Made by a program: the position numbers and the translations under genes. 6,683 nt of DNA from Planctomycetota bacterium (lineage in GTDB: Bacteria; Planctomycetota; Phycisphaerae; Sedimentisphaerales; Anaerobacaceae). Location of the stretch: positions 1 through 6,683 of the forward strand of contig JAGLTN010000139.1 in assembly GCA_023135255.1 (NCBI GenBank), in the 5' to 3' direction. This document shows, piece by piece, positions 1 through 6,474 of the stretch (position 1 is its first letter; the number at the start of each line of letters is the position of its first letter). The notes beneath the pieces are model-generated. The model made no database searches and was not told where the DNA came from. It saw nothing but the letters and a program-made list of their open reading frames with translations.

Positions 1-24
1 CTCTACCAACTGAGCTAATCGCCC
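1..24 (-). tRNA. tRNA gene, 5' part only (runs off left edge); possibly tRNA-Val
   Basis: Read on the minus strand from position 24, the sequence is GGGCGAT (7-base acceptor strand), TA at positions 8-9, GCTC (D-stem), then the D-loop AGTTGGTAGA with the conserved GG, and G beginning the return D-stem. This is the standard 5' third of a class I tRNA. The anticodon lies outside the window, so the amino acid cannot be read. The GGGCGAT-TA-GCTC start resembles bacterial tRNA-Val, but that is only a resemblance. A promoter sits directly upstream at 35-63 and is divergent from the gene that begins at 266. Confidence 0.88.
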
Positions 25-28
25 GTAA

Positions 29-45
29 ACAGTTACAATAACTGT
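29..45. repeat. Perfect 7-base inverted repeat over the tRNA -10 box
   Basis: ACAGTTA (29-35), a 3-base loop CAA, then TAACTGT (39-45) form a perfect palindrome that covers the -10 box of the tRNA promoter. It could be a protein-binding operator. With 7-base arms in A+T-rich DNA, chance is also possible. It is too close to the predicted start site to act as a terminator for the tRNA. Confidence 0.4.
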
Positions 46-63
46 AAAACACAAATTTGCCAA
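35..63 (-). promoter_or_regulatory. Sigma70-type promoter of the tRNA gene
   Basis: On the minus strand the -35 box TTGGCA (63-58) and the -10 box TATTGT (40-35) are separated by exactly 17 bases. Transcription would start within about 2-5 bases of the mature tRNA 5' end at 24, which is the expected arrangement for a tRNA operon. The -10 box lies inside a perfect inverted repeat at 29-45. The call rests on box match, spacing and placement only. Confidence 0.55.
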
Positions 64-250
64 GGCCCACATTGAAAAGCCCGGCAAATGAACGGGTAAT
101 CTACCGCCAAAGCGGCAAAATTGCAAGAAAAAATACGCATAAAAATTTAAATGGCTCCAATACAAAGCTAATTGCGAGTCTTTAGCACAAATCACGATTG
201 AGATTGAGCCTAACAACCCCCAAAAAAACAATTAAACACCGATGGATATA

Positions 251-259
251 TGATATAAT
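251..259 (+). promoter_or_regulatory. Extended -10 promoter for the 266-3708 operon
   Basis: TGATATAAT is a full match to the extended -10 consensus TGnTATAAT. No convincing -35 box lies 16-18 bases upstream (the sequence there is ATTAAAC-like), as is tolerated for extended -10 promoters. The box ends only 6 bases before the ATG at 266, so the expected start point falls on or beside the A of the start codon. The rest of the interval between this box and the tRNA promoter (64-250) shows no gene and no recognised element. Confidence 0.55.
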
Positions 260-265
260 CCGCAA

Positions 266-2089
266 ATGCCGAGCAAAAGCAAACTCAAGATAACACAAAG
301 CGATCTATTAAACAGGCTGTCAGCAGGCCTGTTCGTAAGTGTTATTTTTCTGATAAGCTGGTTATGGATAAAACCTACGTTAGTCTTCTTCGGGCAAGGC
401 CAGATAATTTGCACGGATATTTACACCCCCTGGAAAAATATATTCGCCCAAACGCCATTTTACCCCGGCTTATGCATCGATTGGCCGGCATCTGTGCTGT
501 CATATATTTTCTTTCACTTTAACTTCGCCGCCGCAATAATCATAACCGCCTTAGCAATAGCGTTATACACAATCGCCGGTAAGATCGCCAAATCCCTTGG
601 CCGAGAAAACTTAAAATTGCTCAGCAGTGTCCCGGCTGCACTGCTGATTATCCAATACGCAAGGTATTATCACTGGATCGAGGAACCTCTATCGACCCTT
701 TTGGCAGCAACAGCTTTTTATTATTACAATAAAACAAAACTTAAACTTAAAACGAAATTCACATTATTTTTTATCAGTACAACTTTAATTTACATAACTA
801 TCCCTAAGGGCCTATTGGTTTTTGCATTGCTTTGCACTATAATTGAGCTCACCCAAAAAAACTTTCGCAACTCATTAATATTATTGCTTATAGCTGTACT
901 GTCACCATGGCTATGCAACCTGCTGATATTTAAAACGGACATAATCGAAACGTGTCAGAGAGTCCTGATCTTTCATCCCGGTCAAGGCTTTGCCTGCAAC
1001 ATAATTACGAATATATCTATTGCTTATTGGCCAATACTGATAATCTTATGCAAAATCATAAAGCCAATAAAAACCAGCATCTCAAAATTAAAAAAAATAT
1101 TCACCGCCGCTCTACCGACGATATTAGTTATCGCAGCAGTCTTTGCCTCTGCTGATTACACCACAAGAAATAAAAAACTCGTAGATTATTACTCTTATCA
1201 TCAAAACTGGAATAAACTGCTTGCCAAAGTCGAGACGCTGTCTGAAAAAAATTACGATATATTAATATGTCACGATGTCAACCGGGCTCTATACCACAAA
1301 GGCCAACTGACAAGCAACATGTTCGATTATCCGCAACACTATGAATCTTTACTGCTCAACAACAAAGACGGATTCACTGGCGGGATACTATGGCTTGTCT
1401 ACCCCAAGCTCGGCGATATTTATTATGAACTGGCGGATATAAACCAGGCGGAACATTACACGAGCGAGGCATTAGAACTGTTCGGCTATTACCCGCATGG
1501 TCTAAAACAATTGGCACTGATAAACATCATAAAACAACAATACAGCACTGCCAAGGTGTACCTGAACGCATTGAGCAAAGACCCGCTCTATCGAAAATGG
1601 GCTAAAAAATATTTGGACAAGCTAAACAGCCCACAGCTTTTCAAACTCGATAAAAACATAATGGAAAAACGAAATTTATGGGCGGGGAAAGATCAGGATC
1701 TGGCAAACAGGTATGCGCCGCAGAATTTGTTCGTAGCCAATCCTGAAAACAAAATGGCATTTGAATATATGATGGCTTTTTGCCTTCTGACAGGTCAACA
1801 CACACCCATCGCCAACAGCATCAAATATCTTGATAAGCTCGATTATCCCAAAGGATATATTCCTAAAATTTATGAGCAGGCGATTTTGTTTTACACGCAA
1901 ATGACCGGCCAGAAAGCCAATCTTGCAACAAGAAAAATCAGCGCCGAATCATTAAAAACTTTCCAGCGATTCTCACAAAAAGCATCCGCAACCTCAAATA
2001 TGACAACCCAGCAGGCAAGCGAGTCGTTAAGCGATGATTTCAAAAATACATATTACTACTATTACCATTTTCTCAGGCCTGAAAAATGA
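266..2089 (+). CDS. Polytopic membrane protein with TPR-like C-terminal half (DUF6057-like), function unknown
   Basis: This is a 607-residue protein of unknown function. The N-terminal half is strongly hydrophobic, with likely membrane segments near residues 21-42, 76-104, 118-133, 165-196, 202-222, 246-265 and 279-296. The rest is soluble and helical. Residues 381-450 (LGDIYYELADINQAEHYTSE, then a second helix pair with RKWAKKYL) look like TPR repeats, where small and aromatic residues alternate in paired helices. The layout resembles, from memory, the DUF6057 family of Bacteroidota membrane proteins; that assignment is tentative and no biochemical role is known to me. The ATG at 266 is the only reasonable start: upstream frames are closed and no later start fits. 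No Shine-Dalgarno sequence precedes it. The stop overlaps the start of the next gene (ATGA at 2086-2089), which indicates translational coupling and a shared task. The C-terminus carries a run of five tyrosines (596-600). Confidence 0.85.
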   Translation: MPSKSKLKITQSDLLNRLSAGLFVSVIFLISWLWIKPTLVFFGQGQIICTDIYTPWKNIFAQTPFYPGLCIDWPASVLSYIFFHFNFAAAIIITALAIALYTIAGKIAKSLGRENLKLLSSVPAALLIIQYARYYHWIEEPLSTLLAATAFYYYNKTKLKLKTKFTLFFISTTLIYITIPKGLLVFALLCTIIELTQKNFRNSLILLLIAVLSPWLCNLLIFKTDIIETCQRVLIFHPGQGFACNIITNISIAYWPILIILCKIIKPIKTSISKLKKIFTAALPTILVIAAVFASADYTTRNKKLVDYYSYHQNWNKLLAKVETLSEKNYDILICHDVNRALYHKGQLTSNMFDYPQHYESLLLNNKDGFTGGILWLVYPKLGDIYYELADINQAEHYTSEALELFGYYPHGLKQLALINIIKQQYSTAKVYLNALSKDPLYRKWAKKYLDKLNSPQLFKLDKNIMEKRNLWAGKDQDLANRYAPQNLFVANPENKMAFEYMMAFCLLTGQHTPIANSIKYLDKLDYPKGYIPKIYEQAILFYTQMTGQKANLATRKISAESLKTFQRFSQKASATSNMTTQQASESLSDDFKNTYYYYYHFLRPEK

Positions 2090-3708
2090 AGAAAAATATC
2101 AAGCTTATTTTAAGACTGACCATCTCCATAGTTATTGTCAGCTATTTGGCATACTTACATTTTAAGCCTGTAATAATTCGTCCCTGTGACTTTGCTGATG
2201 TCGAACGAAATGCCAATATTCATCCCAACTATAACAATGCGGTCATACCACCAAACATTGCGCCGCTGAATTTTATAATAGATGAGCCTGCAAAAAAATA
2301 TCACGTTGAAATATACGCCGAGAAAAACCAAAATAAGATAGCCATAACTTCAAACTCTCCAAAGATAAAGATACCCCGGAAAAAATGGGCCAGGCTACTA
2401 AACAATAATAAAGGCAAAAAAATATATTTCGATATCTACACAAAAGAAAATACAAAAAAGACCTGGACTAAATTCAAAACCATCGAAAACACTGTCGCTG
2501 AAGAAGAAATTGACCGTTATGTGGTCTATAGGAAAATGGAGGCACTGTACACAAAACACCAGGCCATTGGGATATACCAGCGAGATTTGACAAACTTTTC
2601 CGAGAAACCGATAGTCAGGGGCAAAGGTTTCCGCAGGCCTTTCGATACGTCCAGCGGCGGCTGTGTAAACTGTCACAGCTTCTGCAACAACAGCCCTGAT
2701 AAAATGGTAATCGCATTTCGTGACAGTAAATTCGGTTTCGATGAACTAATCATAATTGACGGAAAGATTAAAAAAATAGGAACAAAATTCGGCTATCCAA
2801 CCTGGCACCCAACCGGTCAAATGATAACATATTCAATAAATAAGGTTTTTCAGTTTTTTCATTCAAAAAGAAACGAGGTACGCGATGTCGTCGACCTTGA
2901 CTCTGCTCTTTCGTATTATGATCTAAAATCACAAAAGGTTAAAACCAGTTCACAATTCAGCAACAAAGAAAAACTCGAAACATTTCCAAGCTTCTCACCT
3001 GACGGCAAATATCTTTACTACTGCTGCGCAACAACAGACCTCAAAGGCAATGACCAGCAGCGATTCGATTGGCTTAAAGAAAACCACAAAAAAATACGCT
3101 ACGACCTGATGCGAATCAGCTATGACATAAAAACTGACACATGGGGACAAACAGAAATAGTGCTTTCTTCAACTGAGACCGGCAAAAGTATACTCCTGCC
3201 CAGGATTTCACCAGACGGAAAATTCATCATATTCTGCATGTGCGATTACAGCAGCTTCAGCCTGTATCTTAAAGACAGCGACCTTTATATAGCAAACCTT
3301 GATCAATTCAATCAGACCGGAAAACTAAAATACAGCAGACTAACCTGCAACAGCAATTGGCCTGAATCATGGCACTGCTGGTCAAGCAACAATCGCTGGT
3401 TGGTATTCAGCAGTAAAAGATTTGAAGGACGACTATTTACAAAGCTTTATATCTGCTACATCGATGAAAACGGCAACAGTTCAAAACCAATACTGCTGCC
3501 TCAACAAGACCCCTCGTTTTATGATAGTTTTATCGGCTTTTATGGCTTGGCAGAGCTGATAAAAAAACCTGTCAATATTAGTGAAAAAGAAATCATCGCA
3601 GCAGTCAGATCATCTGAAAAAATAAATATCGATATGCCTTTGACCGGCGCAACGTTTAAAGCAAAACTCAACTACACCCCAAATAACGCACAGCAGACAA
3701 GAGAATAA
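2086..3708 (+). CDS. Membrane-anchored TolB-like beta-propeller protein with a CXXCH haem motif
   Basis: The 540-residue protein begins with a basic stretch and one hydrophobic segment (about residues 8-25) and has no lipobox, so it is probably anchored with the bulk outside the cytoplasm. Residues about 55-135 look like a beta-rich Ig-like domain (starting at PPNIAPLNF). A single c-type haem attachment motif, CVNCH, lies at 193-197, with another Cys at 200. Propeller blades of the PD40/WD40-like type follow: YPTWHPTGQMITYS (237-250), FPSFSPDGKYLYYC (300-313), LPRISPDGKFIIFC (371-384) and a degenerate one at 428-443. Such propellers are known from TolB and from many sensory or binding proteins. 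Haem attachment is inferred from the motif and would need export and a cytochrome c maturation system. There are eleven cysteines in all, including CC (313-314) and CMC (384-386), unusual for a propeller. The start ATG overlaps the upstream stop codon, so the two proteins are probably made together. Confidence 0.85.
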   Translation: MKKNIKLILRLTISIVIVSYLAYLHFKPVIIRPCDFADVERNANIHPNYNNAVIPPNIAPLNFIIDEPAKKYHVEIYAEKNQNKIAITSNSPKIKIPRKKWARLLNNNKGKKIYFDIYTKENTKKTWTKFKTIENTVAEEEIDRYVVYRKMEALYTKHQAIGIYQRDLTNFSEKPIVRGKGFRRPFDTSSGGCVNCHSFCNNSPDKMVIAFRDSKFGFDELIIIDGKIKKIGTKFGYPTWHPTGQMITYSINKVFQFFHSKRNEVRDVVDLDSALSYYDLKSQKVKTSSQFSNKEKLETFPSFSPDGKYLYYCCATTDLKGNDQQRFDWLKENHKKIRYDLMRISYDIKTDTWGQTEIVLSSTETGKSILLPRISPDGKFIIFCMCDYSSFSLYLKDSDLYIANLDQFNQTGKLKYSRLTCNSNWPESWHCWSSNNRWLVFSSKRFEGRLFTKLYICYIDENGNSSKPILLPQQDPSFYDSFIGFYGLAELIKKPVNISEKEIIAAVRSSEKINIDMPLTGATFKAKLNYTPNNAQQTRE

Positions 3709-3825
3709 AAACGTAAAAGCCCTCCAAAGTAATATTCAAAAACAAACAAAGTAAAACCTTGTTCTAAAGTATTTCACAGCTATTGTCCGATATTAACGAT
3801 ATAGGTCTTTTAAAAATGGACAAAT

Positions 3826-4326
3826 ATGAAAAGATCGTTAATAAAAATAGACAAAGAATTCAAAAAGTTTTGGAAAAATTATGTTTTTCAAAGCATCTTC
3901 GCAACTATTGTTATTTTTATTATTTTGTTATCACTGAGCATAAGAGATGATGCTGTAATAATTGCATCGCTGGGGGCTACGACTTTCATCGTCTTCGCAA
4001 TGCCGAAAGACATCTCCGCAAAAACTCGTCATATCATCGGAGGACACATAGTCGGGCTTATCTGTGGTGCTTTATGTGCCATGATACCGCATCCGGCTTT
4101 TCTGCATCACACAATCGCCTCTTCAATAGTATGTGCTCTTGCAGTAGGGCTATCGATATTCATAATGGTCGTGATTAACACCGAACACCCTCCTGCCGCT
4201 GGAACTGCTCTTGGTGTAGCCATTCAGGGTTTGTCGCTGAATATAGCCATTGCAGTAATAGCAAGTGCTGCAATACTTTCTTTAATACATCACTTTTTTA
4301 AAAACCGACTAAAAGATCTTACTTAG
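3826..4326 (+). CDS. HPP-family integral membrane protein
   Basis: This 166-residue protein has four or five hydrophobic segments, at about 20-38, 43-59, 70-88, 97-118 and 137-156. It carries the family signature EHPPAAGTALG (120-130, with HPP at 121-123) and the conserved stretch SLGATTFIVFAMP (48-60) followed by a basic loop and IIGGHIVG (70-77). Length and topology fit single-domain bacterial HPP proteins. Some plant and cyanobacterial members take part in nitrite transport, but the substrate of this one cannot be deduced from sequence. A weak GGA lies 5 bases before the ATG. The gene is separated by 117 bases from the operon upstream; no strong terminator or promoter is visible there, though a loose TTGTTC-16-TATTGT pair (3759-3786) exists. 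Its TAG stop overlaps the stop codon of the convergent epimerase gene. Confidence 0.88.
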   Translation: MKRSLIKIDKEFKKFWKNYVFQSIFATIVIFIILLSLSIRDDAVIIASLGATTFIVFAMPKDISAKTRHIIGGHIVGLICGALCAMIPHPAFLHHTIASSIVCALAVGLSIFIMVVINTEHPPAAGTALGVAIQGLSLNIAIAVIASAAILSLIHHFFKNRLKDLT

Positions 4327-5249
4327 CCCTGCAGTGGTTTATTCTTAAAAAACTCAATAGTCTTTCCCAGCCCACTGTCAAAATCAGCTTGCGTCTTAAA
4401 ACCTGCTTCAAAAAGCTTATCCACTTTTGCCCAGGAATGTTTCACATCACCTGCGCGAACCGGAGCATAATTGATCTGGGATTTCGAACCAGCCAATTTG
4501 ATAATACGCTCAGCCAATTCTGTTATCGTTATAGTTTTGCCATAGCCGACATTGTAAACACCGCTAAGCCTATCGTTCGTCACCAGATAAGCATTCGCCA
4601 CTGCAATATCCTTAACAAAAATAAAATCTCTTGTCTGCTGGCCATCACCAAAAATTGTAACAGGCTCATTGCGAAGAGCTTTATATATAAAGATCGGAAC
4701 TGCCGCTGCATATTGACTGCCCGGATCCTGCCTTGGCCCAAAGACATTAAAATACCGCATACAAGCAGTATTAAGCCAACCCTCATCGGTAAACATCTTG
4801 CAGTAATACTCGCCGTCAAGCTTAGTGACTGCATAAGGGCTCTTTGGTTCAGGCACCATTGTCTCAATCTTAGGCATTTGAGGGTTGTCACCATATATAG
4901 CAGCCGAACTGCTGAAACAAAGCTTCTTAACATCGGCATCGGCACTTGCCCGCAGAACATTCAGCAACCCGATAGTGTTGATCTCTACACACTCTGCCGG
5001 CAAATCCATCGATTCGGGAACACTTATCATCGCTGCAAGATGAAAAACATAATCAACACCTTTGACAGCCTTTTTAACTGCCTTAGTATCTGTAATCGAA
5101 CCTTCTATAAAATCGACATCAAAACCGGCAAGATTCTCTTTATAGCCGCTGCGAAGATTATCAAGAACTTTTATTTCTGCCTTGCCCGCAAAATGTTCAA
5201 CTATATGGCTGCCTATGAACCCAGCCCCGCCTGTCACTAAAATACGCAT
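4323..5249 (-). CDS. NAD-dependent UDP-hexose(amine) 4-epimerase, extended SDR family (GalE/WbpP-like)
   Basis: This 308-residue cytoplasmic enzyme should interconvert UDP-glucose-type and UDP-galactose-type sugars through a 4-keto intermediate. Seen in the sequence: the Rossmann NAD motif GGAGFIG (7-13); Asp30 at the end of the second strand, which favours NAD over NADP; HLAA (70-73); the SSSAAIYG segment with Ser115; the catalytic pair in YAVTK (Tyr139, Lys143); and the substrate-domain segments RYFNVFGPRQDP (165-176) and GDGQQTRDF (201-209). By alignment from memory, the position of E. coli GalE Tyr299 is Ser272 here, a small residue that leaves room for an N-acetyl group, as in UDP-GlcNAc/UDP-GalNAc 4-epimerases such as WbpP. 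Together with the neighbouring N-acetylhexosamine kinase this favours an N-acetylated substrate, although UDP-glucose activity is also likely. The ATG at 5249 is preferred over an upstream TTG at 5264 because it has a GGGA ribosome site and begins directly with the Rossmann strand. Confidence 0.92.
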   Translation of the reverse strand: MRILVTGGAGFIGSHIVEHFAGKAEIKVLDNLRSGYKENLAGFDVDFIEGSITDTKAVKKAVKGVDYVFHLAAMISVPESMDLPAECVEINTIGLLNVLRASADADVKKLCFSSSAAIYGDNPQMPKIETMVPEPKSPYAVTKLDGEYYCKMFTDEGWLNTACMRYFNVFGPRQDPGSQYAAAVPIFIYKALRNEPVTIFGDGQQTRDFIFVKDIAVANAYLVTNDRLSGVYNVGYGKTITITELAERIIKLAGSKSQINYAPVRAGDVKHSWAKVDKLFEAGFKTQADFDSGLGKTIEFFKNKPLQG

Positions 5250-5258
5250 ATATACTAA

Positions 5259-5262
5259 TCCC
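5259..5262 (-). promoter_or_regulatory. Ribosome binding site of the epimerase gene
   Basis: GGGA on the minus strand lies 9 bases before the ATG at 5249. It overlaps the upstream in-frame TTG at 5264, so it cannot serve that codon, and it decides the start in favour of 5249. Confidence 0.5.
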
Positions 5263-5275
5263 AATTAAATTTTTT

Positions 5276-5291
5276 CCCGTTTATCCACGGG
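5276..5291 (-). other. Small GC-rich hairpin ahead of the epimerase ribosome site
   Basis: On the minus strand CCCGT, loop GGATAA, ACGGG form a perfect 5-base stem, followed by AAAAAATTTAATT and then the GGGA ribosome site. The transcript lacks a U-run after the stem, so it is not a standard terminator in this direction, and none follows on the plus strand either. It could stabilise or delimit the epimerase part of a processed transcript. The function is unknown. Confidence 0.35.
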
Positions 5292-5320
5292 TAAATAACT
5301 TTAAAACAATACTTTATAGC

Positions 5321-5334
5321 TTTCCTTGCGGAAA
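5321..5334 (-). other. Hairpin with GCAA tetraloop between kinase and epimerase genes
   Basis: On the minus strand TTTCC-GCAA-GGAAA gives a 5-base stem closed by a GNRA-type tetraloop, located 37-50 bases after the kinase stop. GNRA loops are unusually stable in RNA. No U-run follows (GCTATAAAG comes next), so it is not a classical terminator. It may be an RNA stability element in the intercistronic gap, or chance. Confidence 0.3.
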
Positions 5335-5370
5335 TTTCTTACCCTGAAGGATATAAATTCCTGAAAATAA

Positions 5371-6474
5371 TCATTTTACCAGTTTTTCTACCAAAGCCTG
5401 CATCTTATTTTGCTGTTGCTCGATAGATTCAACCAGTTTAAGCTGTGTTCGACATCTGTCAAGGTTATGATTTTCCCTGCTGGTCTTAAAATAAGCGTCG
5501 CCCATCAGAAAATCAGTCAAGAAACGCACACCGATTATCAATGTTATCATCTTACCACCAAGAATAAGATTATCAATCTCTGCCTGGCAAAGGAACTTCC
5601 CTGCTGTCGAAAGATACCCGCTGACAATAGCTTCAAACCTATCCATCGCCATAGTAACTTTTGACAGATCTACTTCATCTTCAGCCACGGTTATCGTCGA
5701 AGTCCGCACCATATCACCAAAATCATAAAGGGCAAATCCAGGCATAACCGTATCGAGGTCAATAACACAAACACCTTCACCAGTAACATCATCAAGCATC
5801 ACATTATTGATCTTAGTGTCATTATGCGTAATCCGCACAGGTACTTGCCCTTTTTCGATCAGCTCAGAGACCTTATCAAATATCCATTTATGCTCATTAA
5901 CAAAACCTATCTCTCGCTCAGATGTTTTTAATCTGCCGCAAATGTCATCCTTAACCGCCTTTTCAAAAGCCGCAAATCTTTTTTGCCCATCATGGAACCC
6001 CGGCAAAATTTCGTACAATGCAGCTCCTGGCAAATCAGCAAGCATCCCCTGAAATATGCCGAAACTTTTCGCAGCCTCCCTCGCCTGATCCAGTGATTCA
6101 ATGACATCATAAGTCCGGGCGTTCTGAATAAAAATATACATCCGCCAATACCGCTGGTGCTCATCTATATAATAAGGCAAAGAATTTATCGAACGGATAA
6201 CAGTTAAAACTTTCCTATCAATTTCCTCAGCGTTTTGCAGCTCAAGCTTCTTTCTGATATGCTCAGTGACACGGACAATATTATCCATAAGTTTTTTAGG
6301 TTCAGGAAAAATATTACTATTTATCCTCTGCAAAATATAACTGAACCTATCTGCCTTGCCTTTGCACCTGACAGCAAAAGTATCATTAATATGACCGCTG
6401 CCGTAAGGCTCAGCATCAACAAACTCTGCCCCTGTTTCGAATTTTTCAAATACTGCTTTGATATTATCTATCAT
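5371..6474 (-). CDS. nahK: N-acetylhexosamine 1-kinase (NahK/LnpB-type, APH superfamily)
   Basis: This 367-residue cytoplasmic kinase is expected to transfer the ATP gamma-phosphate to the anomeric C1 hydroxyl of GlcNAc or GalNAc, giving the 1-phosphate. It matches the bifidobacterial NahK sequence, as I recall it, along its whole length. The segments are EPYGSGHIN (22-30, glycine-rich nucleotide loop), ILQRINSNIFP (47-57), THNDTKINN (216-224) with catalytic Asp219, DLDTVMPG (239-246, metal-binding Asp), YDFGD (250-254), RFLTDFLMGDAYF (317-329) and TQLKLVESIEQ near the end. The length is close to that of NahK (about 360 residues). The ATG at 6474 is chosen because it overlaps the upstream stop as ATGA, has GGGA 6 bases ahead, and gives the N-terminus seen in the family; a GTG at 6486 would add four residues. 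The coupling to a sugar nucleotidyltransferase gene upstream and an epimerase gene downstream supports a hexosamine salvage operon. Substrate preference between GlcNAc, GalNAc and other hexoses is not readable from the sequence. Confidence 0.92.
   Translation of the reverse strand: MIDNIKAVFEKFETGAEFVDAEPYGSGHINDTFAVRCKGKADRFSYILQRINSNIFPEPKKLMDNIVRVTEHIRKKLELQNAEEIDRKVLTVIRSINSLPYYIDEHQRYWRMYIFIQNARTYDVIESLDQAREAAKSFGIFQGMLADLPGAALYEILPGFHDGQKRFAAFEKAVKDDICGRLKTSEREIGFVNEHKWIFDKVSELIEKGQVPVRITHNDTKINNVMLDDVTGEGVCVIDLDTVMPGFALYDFGDMVRTSTITVAEDEVDLSKVTMAMDRFEAIVSGYLSTAGKFLCQAEIDNLILGGKMITLIIGVRFLTDFLMGDAYFKTSRENHNLDRCRTQLKLVESIEQQQNKMQALVEKLVK

Noticed and set aside
55..89. ATTTGCC ... GGCAAAT inverted repeat with a 21-base loop
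   Set aside because: The arms are only 7 bases with a long unpaired interior. It overlaps the -35 box of the tRNA promoter by chance as far as can be seen.
104..115. CCGC-CAAA-GCGG hairpin in the region between the tRNA and the first gene
   Set aside because: It has only four base pairs and no U-run on either strand, so it supports neither a terminator nor another named element.
232..414. Open frame of 60 codons on the minus strand across the start of the first membrane protein gene
   Set aside because: It overlaps the operon promoter and the start of a well-supported gene, and it has no ribosome site or recognisable domain.
3759..3786. TTGTTC-16-TATTGT as a promoter for the HPP gene
   Set aside because: Both boxes are poor matches in A+T-rich DNA where such pairs are frequent. 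It is mentioned under the gene but not called as a feature.
4311..4320. AAAAGATCTT palindrome near the convergent stops as a bidirectional terminator
   Set aside because: The palindrome AAGATCTT has no loop and no G+C-rich stem, so it would not form a terminator hairpin.
4580..4960. Open frame of 126 codons on the minus strand inside the epimerase gene
   Set aside because: It is another reading frame of the same strand as the epimerase gene, with no domain and an odd composition.
4389..5240. Long open frame of 283 codons on the plus strand opposite the epimerase gene
   Set aside because: It is fully antisense to a gene with clear epimerase motifs. Its translation is rich in Cys, His, Ile and Arg with no recognisable domain, as expected of a shadow frame produced by codon bias.
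5250..5264. TTG at 5264 as the epimerase start
   Set aside because: The ribosome site GGGA overlaps this codon, and the Rossmann fold begins directly after the ATG at 5249.
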